Of a stretch of DNA of 64,000 bases, positions 34,254 through 43,064 are shown in pieces (within the stretch, counting starts at the first letter, position 1; each line of letters starts with the position of its first letter). The notes beneath the pieces are model-generated. The model searched no databases. It was not told where the DNA came from and worked only from the letters and a program-made list of their open reading frames with translations. The stretch is from Xylophilus sp. GW821-FHT01B05. Its GTDB lineage: Bacteria; Pseudomonadota; Gammaproteobacteria; Burkholderiales; Burkholderiaceae_C. Both the position numbers and the translations under genes were made by a program. The stretch lies in NCBI GenBank assembly GCA_038961845.1, contig CP152408.1:2170001-2234000 (forward strand). Direction: 5' to 3'.

Positions 34254-34946
34254 ATGAAACGGAATTCTGACGCTCCTCTTCTTGCCAAACCGAAGTTCGC
34301 GCCGCGCCGATCGGCGCCTGCTGCGGCGCCGATGCCTGAAATGCCTGCTGAGCGGCTGCTCGAAGCTGCAGTGGCGCTTTTCGCGCAGCATGGCTTCGAT
34401 GCGGTCAGTACGGGAGCCGTGGCAACTGCCGCCGGCCTCACTCAATCAATGGTGCACTACCACTTCGGCACGAAGGAAAAGCTCTGGATGGCGGCAGTGG
34501 AGCACCTCATGCATGCGCGAGGGAACATGTTCTCCTTGAACATGGAAGATCTGCGCGACGTGGATGATCTTTCTCGTCTCAAAGTGATGCTGCGGCGTTT
34601 CATCTCTGCCAATGCAGCGGAGCCTGACCTGACGCGTATCCTCATTCATGAGGGCATGAACGATTCGCCCCGCCTGAAGTGGCTTGCAAAGCGCTTCATG
34701 GTCCGCGGTTACGCGACCTTCAATGCTGCGATCGAATCGGCAGTCGCGGCAGGGGTGGTGCGCAAGCTGCCGGTGCGAGATGTGACGAACATTATTGTCG
34801 GTGCCTGCGTCCTCACGTTCACGCTGAGTCGGTTGCTCAATGAGGTGTATGGGCAAATGCCCACCGATCCCGAAGCCGTTTCCTCGCTCAGTGACACCTT
34901 GCTTGAAGTGCTGTTCAAGGGCCTGGAAGCGAAGTCCAGGTCCTGA
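34254..34946 (+). CDS. TetR-family transcriptional regulator
   Basis: A 230-residue regulator. After a 30-residue proline/alanine-rich lead, the DNA-binding domain reads RLLEAAVALFAQHGFDAVS, TGAVATAAGLTQSMVHYHFG and TKEKLWMAAVEHL, the standard TetR helix-turn-helix. The C-terminal half is a ligand-binding helical domain. ATG 34254 is preferred; an upstream extension would cross the operator region. It lies in the middle of the acyl-CoA catabolic genes and four nearby promoter regions share a palindrome-like element, so it probably represses the cluster until a pathway acyl-CoA or acid binds. Confidence 0.9.
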   Translation: MKRNSDAPLLAKPKFAPRRSAPAAAPMPEMPAERLLEAAVALFAQHGFDAVSTGAVATAAGLTQSMVHYHFGTKEKLWMAAVEHLMHARGNMFSLNMEDLRDVDDLSRLKVMLRRFISANAAEPDLTRILIHEGMNDSPRLKWLAKRFMVRGYATFNAAIESAVAAGVVRKLPVRDVTNIIVGACVLTFTLSRLLNEVYGQMPTDPEAVSSLSDTLLEVLFKGLEAKSRS

Positions 34947-34955
34947 GTCTGGCTG

Positions 34956-36608
34956 CTACCTGGTCGGGATCACTGGCGCGAGTAGGTGCGAGTCGTAGGG
35001 GCCGCCCGTATGGATCACATGCATGCCGCGATTGACAGTGCGGACCGCGTCATGCTCCCAAGCTTCCTGCGCGTGCAGGTCGCTGCCGATCACCGTGACG
35101 CGCAAACGCTCGCCCGGTTCGAACAACATGCTCGCAGCCCAGAGTTCGATCTCCACAGGCAAGACTTCACCGGCCGCAAGCTTGATTTCTCGGCGGTGCA
35201 GCAACACTGGCTGCGAGGGCGTGGAGCGCTGTTGGTCCAGTTCCCGATGGGACACGCGGAGCCAGCCGTAGGCGACCGGGCCAAGGTCATAGGCGCTCTG
35301 CGAGGGAAGCGGAACCCTGTTTCCGCTGCGGTCGATCTTGTCGAGCACCACGTACAAGTCCATGTCGTCGCCGCCTTCGGCTTCGACCCAGAGCTTGAGC
35401 TTTGCATGACCGGTCAGCTCCGTCTTCTGGGTGAACGTCATTTCGAAGGCGGCGTGCTGGCTCTTGTCCTTTGGGTTGTCGACGCAGTAGGTGGCTTTTG
35501 CGGCCTCCTTGAATGGCTCTGTGCTGAGTTTTCCCCCTGGCGCGCCGAGGAATAGTGGCGTGTGGACCGTGCGCGCCAGGGGCCACTCGTTCTCTGCTCG
35601 AAAGTTGCCGACGTGCGAACGTTCCCTGATCTCCAGGTTGACCTTGGGCCAATACTTGACCTCGTTGTCGATGCCCTTGAGGAACCGGTCATAGAACTGC
35701 CGCTGCATCTCCACGTGGGCGTAGTAGTCCACCCACTTCTTGCGGCCGTGCACCCGCAGCCACTTTTCTCTCGATGAGATCTTCTTGTAGCCCTCGAACG
35801 TTCCGCGCGTATGGAGGCCGTGGTCGGACCAGCTCGCAACGACGAATGCAGGCACAGTGATCTTCTCGAGGTCAGCGTTCTTGCTTGCCCAGTAATCATC
35901 AAACAGCGGATGTTCCTTGCACATCGCGAGCAGGTCTTCCGCACGCCTTGTGGGCCTGCACATGGTTCCCGGAAACATCGCCGTGAAATTGCTGCGGATA
36001 CCCCCATGGAAGCACAGCTCGCGATAGAAGTCGCTTGCACCTTCCCATGGATTGATCGCGGCCAGGTGCGGGGGGTTCATGGAGGCGATCTTCCACTGGG
36101 TCCAGCCCAGGTAGGAGACGCCGTTCATCCCCACCTTGCCGCTGCTCCAGGCTTGCGTGCCGGCCCATTCGACAACGTCGTAGCCGTCCAGCGCCTCCTG
36201 CGGGCTCATGAAGGTCAGGTCCCCTTCGGAGCCCCACGCGCCGCGCGGGTCGACCTTCACGATGACGTAACCGTGCGGGCACCAGTGCGCAGGGTCGGGT
36301 CCTTCAAACATGCCGTATTCGGAGTGCAGTGCTTTTGACTGCCCGCAGCCCGGAAGCATCGCGTAGTAGTCTTCCGCGGCGGCATGCTTGCCATAGGGCG
36401 CCCAGGCCAGGACGACGGGGTAGTGGCCCTCTTTCAAGGGGCGAAAGATGTCGACGTAGATCTTCACGCCGTCGCGCATCGTGACCGGCACGTCGTACTC
36501 GCAGATCATGCCGAGCTTCTCGTCGGTCCTCGTGCCGGGCCGGTGGCCCGGGTAGCCGCCGCCGACGGGAAATTTGCCTCGGGTGAAACGCATCTCGAAA
36601 GTAGACAT
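34956..36608 (-). CDS. CocE/NonD-family hydrolase
   Basis: A 550-residue alpha/beta hydrolase of the cocaine esterase / X-Pro dipeptidyl-peptidase S15 class. The N-terminal domain shows VTMRDGVKIYVDIFRP and the nucleophile elbow GMNGVSYLGW (G-x-S-x-x-G form), then the aspartate and histidine regions VVASWSDHGLHTRG. The C-terminal jelly-roll domain has PVEIELWAASMLFEPGERLR. It hydrolyses esters or amides. It begins four bases after the thiolase-like gene stop, so it is the last gene of that minus-strand operon. Confidence 0.88.
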   Translation of the reverse strand: MSTFEMRFTRGKFPVGGGYPGHRPGTRTDEKLGMICEYDVPVTMRDGVKIYVDIFRPLKEGHYPVVLAWAPYGKHAAAEDYYAMLPGCGQSKALHSEYGMFEGPDPAHWCPHGYVIVKVDPRGAWGSEGDLTFMSPQEALDGYDVVEWAGTQAWSSGKVGMNGVSYLGWTQWKIASMNPPHLAAINPWEGASDFYRELCFHGGIRSNFTAMFPGTMCRPTRRAEDLLAMCKEHPLFDDYWASKNADLEKITVPAFVVASWSDHGLHTRGTFEGYKKISSREKWLRVHGRKKWVDYYAHVEMQRQFYDRFLKGIDNEVKYWPKVNLEIRERSHVGNFRAENEWPLARTVHTPLFLGAPGGKLSTEPFKEAAKATYCVDNPKDKSQHAAFEMTFTQKTELTGHAKLKLWVEAEGGDDMDLYVVLDKIDRSGNRVPLPSQSAYDLGPVAYGWLRVSHRELDQQRSTPSQPVLLHRREIKLAAGEVLPVEIELWAASMLFEPGERLRVTVIGSDLHAQEAWEHDAVRTVNRGMHVIHTGGPYDSHLLAPVIPTR

Positions 36609-36611
36609 CGT

Positions 36612-37757
36612 TCAGGTTCTCTCGTTGGAGAAGATGATTGTCGAGCTCGCTGCGAACATGCCGCCAACGCCATGAGTCACCGAAATCTTCGCGCCTTGAA
36701 TCTGCGCAGGCGCGACCCCGCGCATTTGGCGGATGCTTTCCTGCAGCGCATACATGCCATACATGCCCGAATGCATGTAGCTGAGCCCGCCGCCGTTCGT
36801 ATTCATCGGTAGCTTGCCGCCTGGGCGCGTATGGCCTTCACGAATGAACTCCGCCGCCTCGCCGGGCTGGCAAAACCCAAGGTCTTCCAGGCCATACAGC
36901 GGCAGGTGCGCGAACGCGTCGTAGATCATCAGGTGATCCACGTCTTTGTGGGTGATACCGGCCTGTGCGAAAGCGTTGCTTCCCGACACGCGAAAAGCTC
37001 TGGAGGAGCTGAAGTCCTCCATCTGACTGATCATGTTGCCCTCGACGCTTTCGCCGGTGCCGATCACGTAGACCGGTCGGTCGTGAAGGTCGGCTGCTCG
37101 CTCGGCGGAAGACAGCACGATGGCACCGCCTCCGTCAGTGACCAGGCAGCACATCAGCATCCGGAACGGATACGCGATCATCTTCGAGCCCATCACGTCG
37201 TCGACGCTGATCGGCGCCTTCTGACTGGCCCGCGGGTTGAGCGCCGCCCATTCTCGCTGGACGACGGCGACGCGGGCCAAATCTTCCTGTTCGTAGCCAC
37301 GGTCTTTCAGGTAACGCAGCACCGGGATTGTGAACATCGTTGGCGGGCCGTAGGTGCCGAACGGCGTTTCGAATTGCTGCGGCAGGCTGCCGGCCACCGG
37401 GTGGGGAAACCCGGCTGCGGCAATGCGAGAGCGTCCGCTCTCGCCGTGTGTGATGAGGACGTGGCGGCACAGCCCCGACTCGATGGCTGCCATCGCATGA
37501 CGCACGTGCATCATGAAGGAGCACCCGCCCACCCCGGTCGCGTCGATCCAGGTGGGGGTAATGCCCAGGTAGAGCGCGAGCGACTCTGGGGTTTCACCCG
37601 TAGTCGCGATCCCGTCGATGTCCGCCGGCTTAAGCCCCGCGTCCGCCAGCGCATTGAACGCGGCGTCGGCATGCAGTTGCAGCTGCGACATGTGCGGAAG
37701 CTTCCCCATCTCGGTCGTTTCGGCGGCGCCGACGACCGCTGCACGAGCGCGGTTCAT
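36612..37757 (-). CDS. Thiolase-like / lipid-transfer aldolase-type protein
   Basis: A 381-residue thiolase-superfamily protein of the SCP2/Ltp type. Segments such as GVGGCSFMMHVRHAMAAI, GGAIVLSSAERAADL, DVDHLMIYDAFAHLPLYGLE and GGKLPMNTNGGGLSYMHSGM are seen. The nucleophile-loop sequence is not that of ordinary thiolases but of lipid-transfer proteins including Ltp2-like retro-aldolases, which need a DUF35 partner. Such a DUF35 gene overlaps its start by four bases. It likely cleaves a beta-hydroxyacyl-CoA or a beta-ketoacyl-CoA together with that partner. Confidence 0.88.
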   Translation of the reverse strand: MNRARAAVVGAAETTEMGKLPHMSQLQLHADAAFNALADAGLKPADIDGIATTGETPESLALYLGITPTWIDATGVGGCSFMMHVRHAMAAIESGLCRHVLITHGESGRSRIAAAGFPHPVAGSLPQQFETPFGTYGPPTMFTIPVLRYLKDRGYEQEDLARVAVVQREWAALNPRASQKAPISVDDVMGSKMIAYPFRMLMCCLVTDGGGAIVLSSAERAADLHDRPVYVIGTGESVEGNMISQMEDFSSSRAFRVSGSNAFAQAGITHKDVDHLMIYDAFAHLPLYGLEDLGFCQPGEAAEFIREGHTRPGGKLPMNTNGGGLSYMHSGMYGMYALQESIRQMRGVAPAQIQGAKISVTHGVGGMFAASSTIIFSNERT

Positions 37758-38167
37758 TGCACATTCCCAGATAGTCTGAAAGCTGGCAGCGAAATCTTGT
37801 CGTCTAAGGCATGGAACGTGACCTCTACGGGATGATCCAGCGGCAACAGTTCGGGATCACAAGGGGTTCCCACAATGTTCGTCATCATCTGCGGTCCTTC
37901 TTCCAGCTTTACCACTGCAATGGTGTAGGGAGGCTGGAAGCCGGGCGCTGGCAAATGGGAAATGATGTAGCTATGCAGCGTGCCTCGCCCGCTGGCCCGA
38001 ATCACGTCGACGTGCCTGGACGTGCACGCAGGACAAAAGGGCCTGGGAGGGAAGTAGGTCTTGCCGCAATCGCAGCAGGCTTGAAGCCGAAGTTCACCGA
38101 CGCGCGTGCCTTCCCAAAAGTGGGCGGTCTCGGGCGTGGGTACAGGCAGTGGGCGGTCGGCAGTCAT
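37754..38167 (-). CDS. DUF35 OB-fold/zinc-ribbon protein
   Basis: A 137-residue protein with a rubredoxin-like zinc ribbon (CCDCGKTYFPPRPFCPAC, four cysteines) and an OB-fold after it (GRGTLHSYIISHLP, YTIAVVKLEEGPQMMTNI). This is the DUF35 family, which forms complexes with thiolase-like enzymes and binds acyl-CoA. Its stop overlaps the start of the thiolase-like gene (ATGA), consistent with a heteromeric enzyme. The gene lies 13 bases after the MaoC-type hydratase gene. Confidence 0.92.
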   Translation of the reverse strand: MTADRPLPVPTPETAHFWEGTRVGELRLQACCDCGKTYFPPRPFCPACTSRHVDVIRASGRGTLHSYIISHLPAPGFQPPYTIAVVKLEEGPQMMTNIVGTPCDPELLPLDHPVEVTFHALDDKISLPAFRLSGNVQ

Positions 38168-38180
38168 CGTGGCTAGCCTT

Positions 38181-38642
38181 TCAGGCGGGCTCGCCGGCCA
38201 TCAGCAGTGCCTGGTCGTATGTCAGGACGGTTTCGCCGCGCTGGTTCTTTGTGGTGATGGTCATTGCCACGATACCGCGGCCCGGCTTGTTCGACTCGCG
38301 CGTGCTGGTGACCGTGGCAGTCGTGAGCACGGTGTCGCCAAAGCGTACGGGACTGGAGAAGCGCACGTTGTCCATCCCGAGGAAGCCGATGGTCGTTCCT
38401 TCGAACATTCCGGTCTGATTCATCTGGCCGGACGTGACGGCAAGCGTCAGGAGGCCGTGGCCAATGCGGACCCCGAACATCCCCTTCTCTGCATACACCT
38501 GGTTCACGTGAACGGGATTGAAATCACCCGAGAGGCCGGCGAAGAGGTTCACATCACCGCTCTCGATGGTACGGCCGCCCGTCTCGATCACTTCGCCGAT
38601 CTTGAACTCGTGCCAGTATTTTGCGTTTCGCGATTTGCTCAT
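38181..38642 (-). CDS. MaoC-like dehydratase (enoyl-CoA hydratase 2)
   Basis: A 153-residue hot-dog-fold protein. The hydratase motif is AGLSGDFNPVHVNQ, in which aspartate and histidine are the catalytic pair, followed by GMFGVRIGHGLLT. The start has an AGGAG site. It would hydrate an enoyl-CoA to the 3-hydroxyacyl-CoA, providing the substrate for the thiolase-like aldolase encoded next. It is short, so probably a dimer of single hot-dogs. Confidence 0.92.
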   Translation of the reverse strand: MSKSRNAKYWHEFKIGEVIETGGRTIESGDVNLFAGLSGDFNPVHVNQVYAEKGMFGVRIGHGLLTLAVTSGQMNQTGMFEGTTIGFLGMDNVRFSSPVRFGDTVLTTATVTSTRESNKPGRGIVAMTITTKNQRGETVLTYDQALLMAGEPA

Positions 38643-38701
38643 TTGCAGCTCCTGTTTGATTGAAAGAAAAACACATCACGACCGGTTGCGGCCGCTAAAG
38701 A

Positions 38702-39781
38702 TCACCGGTTCACATCCGCAGTCATGGCTTTCGCAATGGGCACTGGATGACGTGCGCCCGCTGACGGATGCGTGATATCCCGAGAGAAGCGCGGCGTCGG
38801 ACCCGATTGGCAAACGCCGTCGATCTCGACGAATGAGCCCCTCGCGGCGAGGTGCGCATGGCGCGGCGCCTCCAGATAGCTCAGAACGGGCGACACGCAG
38901 TGGTCGCCCTGCTCGAGCAGCGCGCTCCACTCGTCGCGGGTGCGCGTTTTGAAGATTCGTGAGAACGTCTCCGCCAGGGCCTTGCGATCCGCCGGCGTAT
39001 GACGCTTCGGAGCAGAGGGGAGGCCCACCGCGCCGCACAGCTTGGTGTAGAAGGGCTCTTCGAGCGGACCGACCCCAATGAATTTGCCGTCGGCGCACTC
39101 GTAGACGCTGTAATCGGGCAGGCCGCCATCGAACAGGTTCGATTCGCGCGCATCTGTCCATTCGCCATCGGCGATCTGCTCGTGGATCGCAGTCATTAGC
39201 GAAACGATTCCGTCGCACATTGCGGCATCGACCACCTGGCCTCTTCCGGTGCGGCGCGCCGCCATCAACGCTGCCAGGATGCCGCTGACGAGGAACATCG
39301 ATCCTCCGGCAAAATCTCCGATCAGGTTTAACGGGAGGACGGGCCGCTCTCGTGGTCCTATCGCTGCGAGCGCACCCGTGACAGCGATGAAGTTGATGTC
39401 ATGGCCCGCGGTCGCCATGAGCGGGCCGGCCTGTCCCCAGCCCGTCACCCTCCCGTAAACGAGTCGCGGGTTTTCTGCGATCAGAACTTCGGGTCCAAGG
39501 CCCAAGCGCTCCATGGTGCCCGGACGAAATCCCTCGATCAGAGCATCGGCGCGGCTGACGAGCTTGCGGACGCACGCGAGATCTTCCGAGCTCTTAAGGT
39601 CGGCGGCGTACCGCTTCGCACGACCTCGCTGGGAAATCGCCGTCGGCCGCGCGGTCTGCGCGCCCGGTCGTTCGATGCGGATCACGGTTGCACCCATGTC
39701 CGCGAGCAGCATGGCCGCATACGGGCCTGGGCCGAGCCCCGCGAACTCTACGACGGTGAGGTCGCTCAATGGCCCGGTCAT
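38702..39781 (-). CDS. CaiB/BaiF-family protein, alpha-methylacyl-CoA racemase-like
   Basis: A 359-residue class III CoA-transferase superfamily protein. The start LTVVEFAGLGPGPYAAMLLA and MGATVIRIERPG are family-typical. The acid/base pair of alpha-methylacyl-CoA racemases is visible: GHDINFIAVTG carries the histidine and NLIGDFAGGSMFLVSGI the aspartate. Length fits racemases better than two-domain CoA-transferases. It overlaps the acyl-CoA ligase gene by four bases. Racemisation of a 2-methyl-branched acyl-CoA is the likely role, although CoA transfer cannot be excluded. Confidence 0.88.
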   Translation of the reverse strand: MTGPLSDLTVVEFAGLGPGPYAAMLLADMGATVIRIERPGAQTARPTAISQRGRAKRYAADLKSSEDLACVRKLVSRADALIEGFRPGTMERLGLGPEVLIAENPRLVYGRVTGWGQAGPLMATAGHDINFIAVTGALAAIGPRERPVLPLNLIGDFAGGSMFLVSGILAALMAARRTGRGQVVDAAMCDGIVSLMTAIHEQIADGEWTDARESNLFDGGLPDYSVYECADGKFIGVGPLEEPFYTKLCGAVGLPSAPKRHTPADRKALAETFSRIFKTRTRDEWSALLEQGDHCVSPVLSYLEAPRHAHLAARGSFVEIDGVCQSGPTPRFSRDITHPSAGARHPVPIAKAMTADVNR

Positions 39782-41334
39782 TGCGACTCGCTCCGAAGCT
39801 GCAGCGCGCGCCGGTCGACCTTGCCGGTCAAGCCGGTGGGCATGGCCGTGAGGAAGTGAAAGGCCTTCGGGACCTTGTAGGCGCTCAACTGCCGCACGTC
39901 TTTAAGATGAGCCCTGACTGAATCGGCGGACACATCCGGACGGGTCGTGACGACGTACGCCTCGACCCTCTGCCCGAACTTCGCGTCCTTGCATCCGACA
40001 ACCACACATGACGACACGCCATCCAGCGACATGATCGCGGCCTCGATTTCTTCCGCGTGAACCTTGATGCCGCCAGTGTTGATGACGTTGTCAGCCCGGC
40101 CACTCATCCAAAGATAGCCGCTGTTGTCGAGGCACCCCATGTCACCACTGCGCCACCAGCCGTCTACGAACTTCAGCGCGGTCAGTGCGGGCTCGCGCCA
40201 GTAGCCTAGCGCTACCGTGGAGCCGGTGACGACGATTTCGCCCAATTCGCCGGGCGGCAACACGTCGTCGACTGAACCGTCTAGAGCCACGATGCGCACG
40301 TCAGCACCAATCGTGGGCAAACCGGTTGAACCGAGCTTCTGGCCCTCGGCCATGTCGTCTGCAGTCACCGTGACTGCGCAGCCGTTGCCCGACTCGCCTG
40401 CCATGTAGATCGCCGTCACACGAGGGCAGAAGCGCGCTGTGATGCGCGAGATGTCGTCAGCCGTCGGAAGCTCTCCACCCACGCAGGTCAGACGCACGCA
40501 AGTGAAGTCCCGCTCCGGGGTGATGACGTCGAACACCATGCGCCACATCGTGGGCACCATGTTCAAGATCGTGACGCGCTCTCGCTCCGCAAGTTCGACA
40601 ACACTCGCAGCTTCGAAGCGCCGGACGAGCAATAGCCGCGATCGACCGGCCAAGGCTGGCAGAACGAACATGACCCAACCGGCAAAGGACGGGTTCATGG
40701 GGATCAGGATCGTGTCATGCCTGTGGATGCCCTCCAGGAGCGCCTGACCCGCGAGGGCACAGGCCAGCAAGGATGCTTGGCTGTGCATGACACCCTTTGG
40801 CTTTCCTGTGCTGCCCGATGAAAGAATGACTGCTGCCACGGCGTCCGGGTCGGGGCGTTCGCGTGCGTAAGCCAGAGGTTGGGCTGCATCGAGGAGCGCT
40901 TTCCAGCTTTTCCCGTCGTCGAGTGCCAGCGTCCGGATGGGGAGGCCGGTCTCGTGGACGGCCGCAGCGATGGCCGATGTGAACTCTGCGTCGTGCACGA
41001 CGAACTTTGCGCCCAGCCATTGCAGCGCTTCGGCAAGTTGAGCGACCGAACTGTTTCTCGTGTGCAGGTTGGCGGCGACGTAGCCGCCAGTGAACGTGCC
41101 GTACCAGGCGGCCATGTGCGACACCGAACCCAGGCAGAGAAAGGCGACCACATCACCGGGGACCAGTGATGCCTCGCGCAATGCGGAGGCGAATCGCAGC
41201 GACTGATCGAGGGCCTCGTCGCCACTCAAGCTGTCGCCCTGGTCATCGACTAAAAACGACCGCAGTCCAATCCAGCTGCAGTTGCGCACATAGAGGTCCG
41301 CAATCGACTCGCATTTTGCAAAACGGGTACTCAT
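39778..41334 (-). CDS. AMP-dependent acyl-CoA synthetase
   Basis: A 518-residue ANL-superfamily ligase. The P-loop VILSSGSTGKPKGVMHSQAS, the adenine-binding segment YMAGESGNG, the GYWRE motif, WRSGDMGCLDNSGYLW and the C-terminal hinge RADNVINTGGIKVHAEEIE are present, with the catalytic lysine region YKVPKAFHFL TAMPTG at the end. It activates a carboxylic acid with ATP and CoA, the entry step for the operon. AGGAG precedes ATG 41334. The gene follows the Bug gene by 30 bases. Confidence 0.93.
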   Translation of the reverse strand: MSTRFAKCESIADLYVRNCSWIGLRSFLVDDQGDSLSGDEALDQSLRFASALREASLVPGDVVAFLCLGSVSHMAAWYGTFTGGYVAANLHTRNSSVAQLAEALQWLGAKFVVHDAEFTSAIAAAVHETGLPIRTLALDDGKSWKALLDAAQPLAYARERPDPDAVAAVILSSGSTGKPKGVMHSQASLLACALAGQALLEGIHRHDTILIPMNPSFAGWVMFVLPALAGRSRLLLVRRFEAASVVELAERERVTILNMVPTMWRMVFDVITPERDFTCVRLTCVGGELPTADDISRITARFCPRVTAIYMAGESGNGCAVTVTADDMAEGQKLGSTGLPTIGADVRIVALDGSVDDVLPPGELGEIVVTGSTVALGYWREPALTALKFVDGWWRSGDMGCLDNSGYLWMSGRADNVINTGGIKVHAEEIEAAIMSLDGVSSCVVVGCKDAKFGQRVEAYVVTTRPDVSADSVRAHLKDVRQLSAYKVPKAFHFLTAMPTGLTGKVDRRALQLRSESQ

Positions 41335-41364
41335 AAAGGTCTCCTGGTGAGCGCGTACCCGCTC

Positions 41365-42327
41365 TTATTCCGGCTTGATGTTGGCACTCTCGACGAGGTC
41401 AGCGGTGAGCTTGACATCGGCCGCGATGCGGTCGGCCAATCCTTGCGGAGTGCTCGCGACTGGAGTCAGGCCATGAGCCACCATGTGCTTCTGCGCGAAC
41501 TCTCGATCTTGAAGTACAGCTCTGACGTCCTGGCTGATTCGTTGGACGATGACTTCGGGGGTGCCCGCAGGCGCATATAAGCCGTACCAGATGCTGGCGA
41601 GCGCATAAGGAGCGCCCTGTTCGGCGGTCGTGCTGACATCGGGAAAGAAGCTGTCCCTGGCCTTGCCGGCCATCGCGATGGGCTTCAGCTTACCGGCTTT
41701 GAAGTGTTGCCCGACTACACCGTACCCGCCGCTTGCCAACTGCACATCGCCCGCGAGTGCTGCCCCGATCGAGAGGGAAACACCCTTGTACGGAACAGTC
41801 AAGATGTCGACTTTCTCACGCTTGTTGATGGCGTGGATCATGAGGTCCGCCTGGCTCCCGCGAGCGAACGAACCGAAGGACACCTTGCCGGGATTTGCTT
41901 TGGCGTAGTCGATTAACTCTCGCAGGTTCGAAGCCGGAAACTTCGAATTCGCGACGATGAAGAAGTCAGTCTGCGCGAGTAGCGAAATCGGTGCGAAGCT
42001 TTTGTCGGGGTCGTACGGTAGCTTTTTGTAGAGGAATCGGTTGATGACCGTAGTGGTGTCAACGGTTGCTAGCAGCGTGTATCCGTCAGCCGGGGAGCGC
42101 GCCACAAACTCGGCACCGATGAGGGAGTCTGCGCCCGGCCGATTTTCGACAATCACGGGCTGCCTCCACGTGTTTGAGAGTTCTACTGCCAACGCACGGT
42201 AGAGCTGATCTGAGCCACCGGCTTGGAATGGCACGATCAGGCGTACCGGTTTGGCGGGAAAAGTATCTGCAGATGCGGGAGCCAATAGCCCCAAAGCTGC
42301 CGCCAAAGTGAATGCGAGTTTCCACAT
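41365..42327 (-). CDS. Bug-family substrate-binding protein
   Basis: A 320-residue Bug/TctC protein with a short signal peptide (ALGLLAPASADT). Motifs FPAKPVRLIVPFQAGGSDQL, PVIVENRPGADSLIGAEFV, LTVPYKGVSLSIGAALAG and IWYGLYAPAGTPEVIV are clear. It is the first gene of the minus-strand acyl-CoA operon and a paralogue of the Bug protein at 31764. Its promoter is the element at 42366-42406. Confidence 0.94.
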   Translation of the reverse strand: MWKLAFTLAAALGLLAPASADTFPAKPVRLIVPFQAGGSDQLYRALAVELSNTWRQPVIVENRPGADSLIGAEFVARSPADGYTLLATVDTTTVINRFLYKKLPYDPDKSFAPISLLAQTDFFIVANSKFPASNLRELIDYAKANPGKVSFGSFARGSQADLMIHAINKREKVDILTVPYKGVSLSIGAALAGDVQLASGGYGVVGQHFKAGKLKPIAMAGKARDSFFPDVSTTAEQGAPYALASIWYGLYAPAGTPEVIVQRISQDVRAVLQDREFAQKHMVAHGLTPVASTPQGLADRIAADVKLTADLVESANIKPE

Positions 42328-42365
42328 GTGTCGTCCCCGTTGTTTTGATCGATGCCCGAGCCGCG

Positions 42366-42406
42366 ATGGTAGATTGACCTATCGGTGATGTCAATTGATC
42401 AATTGA
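42366..42406 (-). promoter_or_regulatory. Promoter and operator of the acyl-CoA operon (site D)
   Basis: On the minus strand TTGACA (42394-42389) and TACCAT (42371-42366) are spaced by 17 bases. AGATTGACCT (42371-42380) between them matches sites A and C. A perfect 16-base palindrome TCAATTGATCAATTGA (42391-42406) covers the -35 side. Confidence 0.65.
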
Positions 42407-42529
42407 GAAAATTCGTGGTTTTGGCCCTTCGCAGTTGTATGTCCCGAGGGAGATGCTTGTATGGGCGCCTCTCGGTTTGCAAGAACCCGTGTGTGTGACG
42501 ATTCAGGAGGCAGGGTTGCAGTCCTATAT

Positions 42530-42915
42530 CCGGCCTGTAGTGCAAGCTGATATGCCTGCTGCCATGGCCATGTCGGGCCGTCTTTGGATCTGATCACGAC
42601 TGCTCGAGCACCGTGCATCAGCAACGTTCGCAGGTAAGCATCGCCGCGCTTGCTGATGCCCAGCTGCCGTATCCGCCCACCGGTGCCGGTCTGGCGAGGG
42701 ACCAAGCCGATCCATGCAGCAAACTCCCGAGCGTCTTTGAACGATATCGGCGTGCCCATGCTGGCGACGACCGCCGTTGCCGTAAGAGGGCCAACGCCGG
42801 GGATTTCGGCGACAGATTTGCAGGCCGGTATTTCCCGCATCTGCTGCGAGAGCCGACGCTCGACCAAGCCGATGTCGGCCTGCAGTTGCTGGCTGGTCAA
42901 GATTGCATCGGCACT
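42530..42915 (-). pseudogene. IS110-family transposase fragment
   Basis: The minus-strand frame contains AEIPGVGPLTATAVVASMG, SFKDAREFAAWIGLVPRQTG and ISKRGDAYLRTLLMHGARAV, the C-terminal transposase_20 domain of IS110 elements. The N-terminal RuvC-like part is missing (it would lie to the right, where IS630 sequence starts) and the true C-terminus is replaced after about RSKDG. Confidence 0.75.
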
Positions 42916-42920
42916 AACAC

Positions 42921-43064
42921 ACGCTATTCGCCGCCTTGAATGTCCTCAACGGCGCCGTACTCGCCACTTGCAAGCCGCGTCATCGACATCAAGAGTTCCT
43001 TGGATTTTTGCGCGAGATCGACAAAGCGGTGCCGACCGAGTTGGTCATCGACACCGAAGCTTGA
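42921..43064 (+). pseudogene. IS630-family transposase fragment
   Basis: Forty-seven codons on the plus strand read TLFAALNVLNGAVLATCKP followed by RHRHQEFLGFLREIDKAVP and a stop at 43062-43064. This is the central DDE segment of IS630 transposases, cut on both sides. Its left border meets the IS110 fragment within ten bases. Confidence 0.65.
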
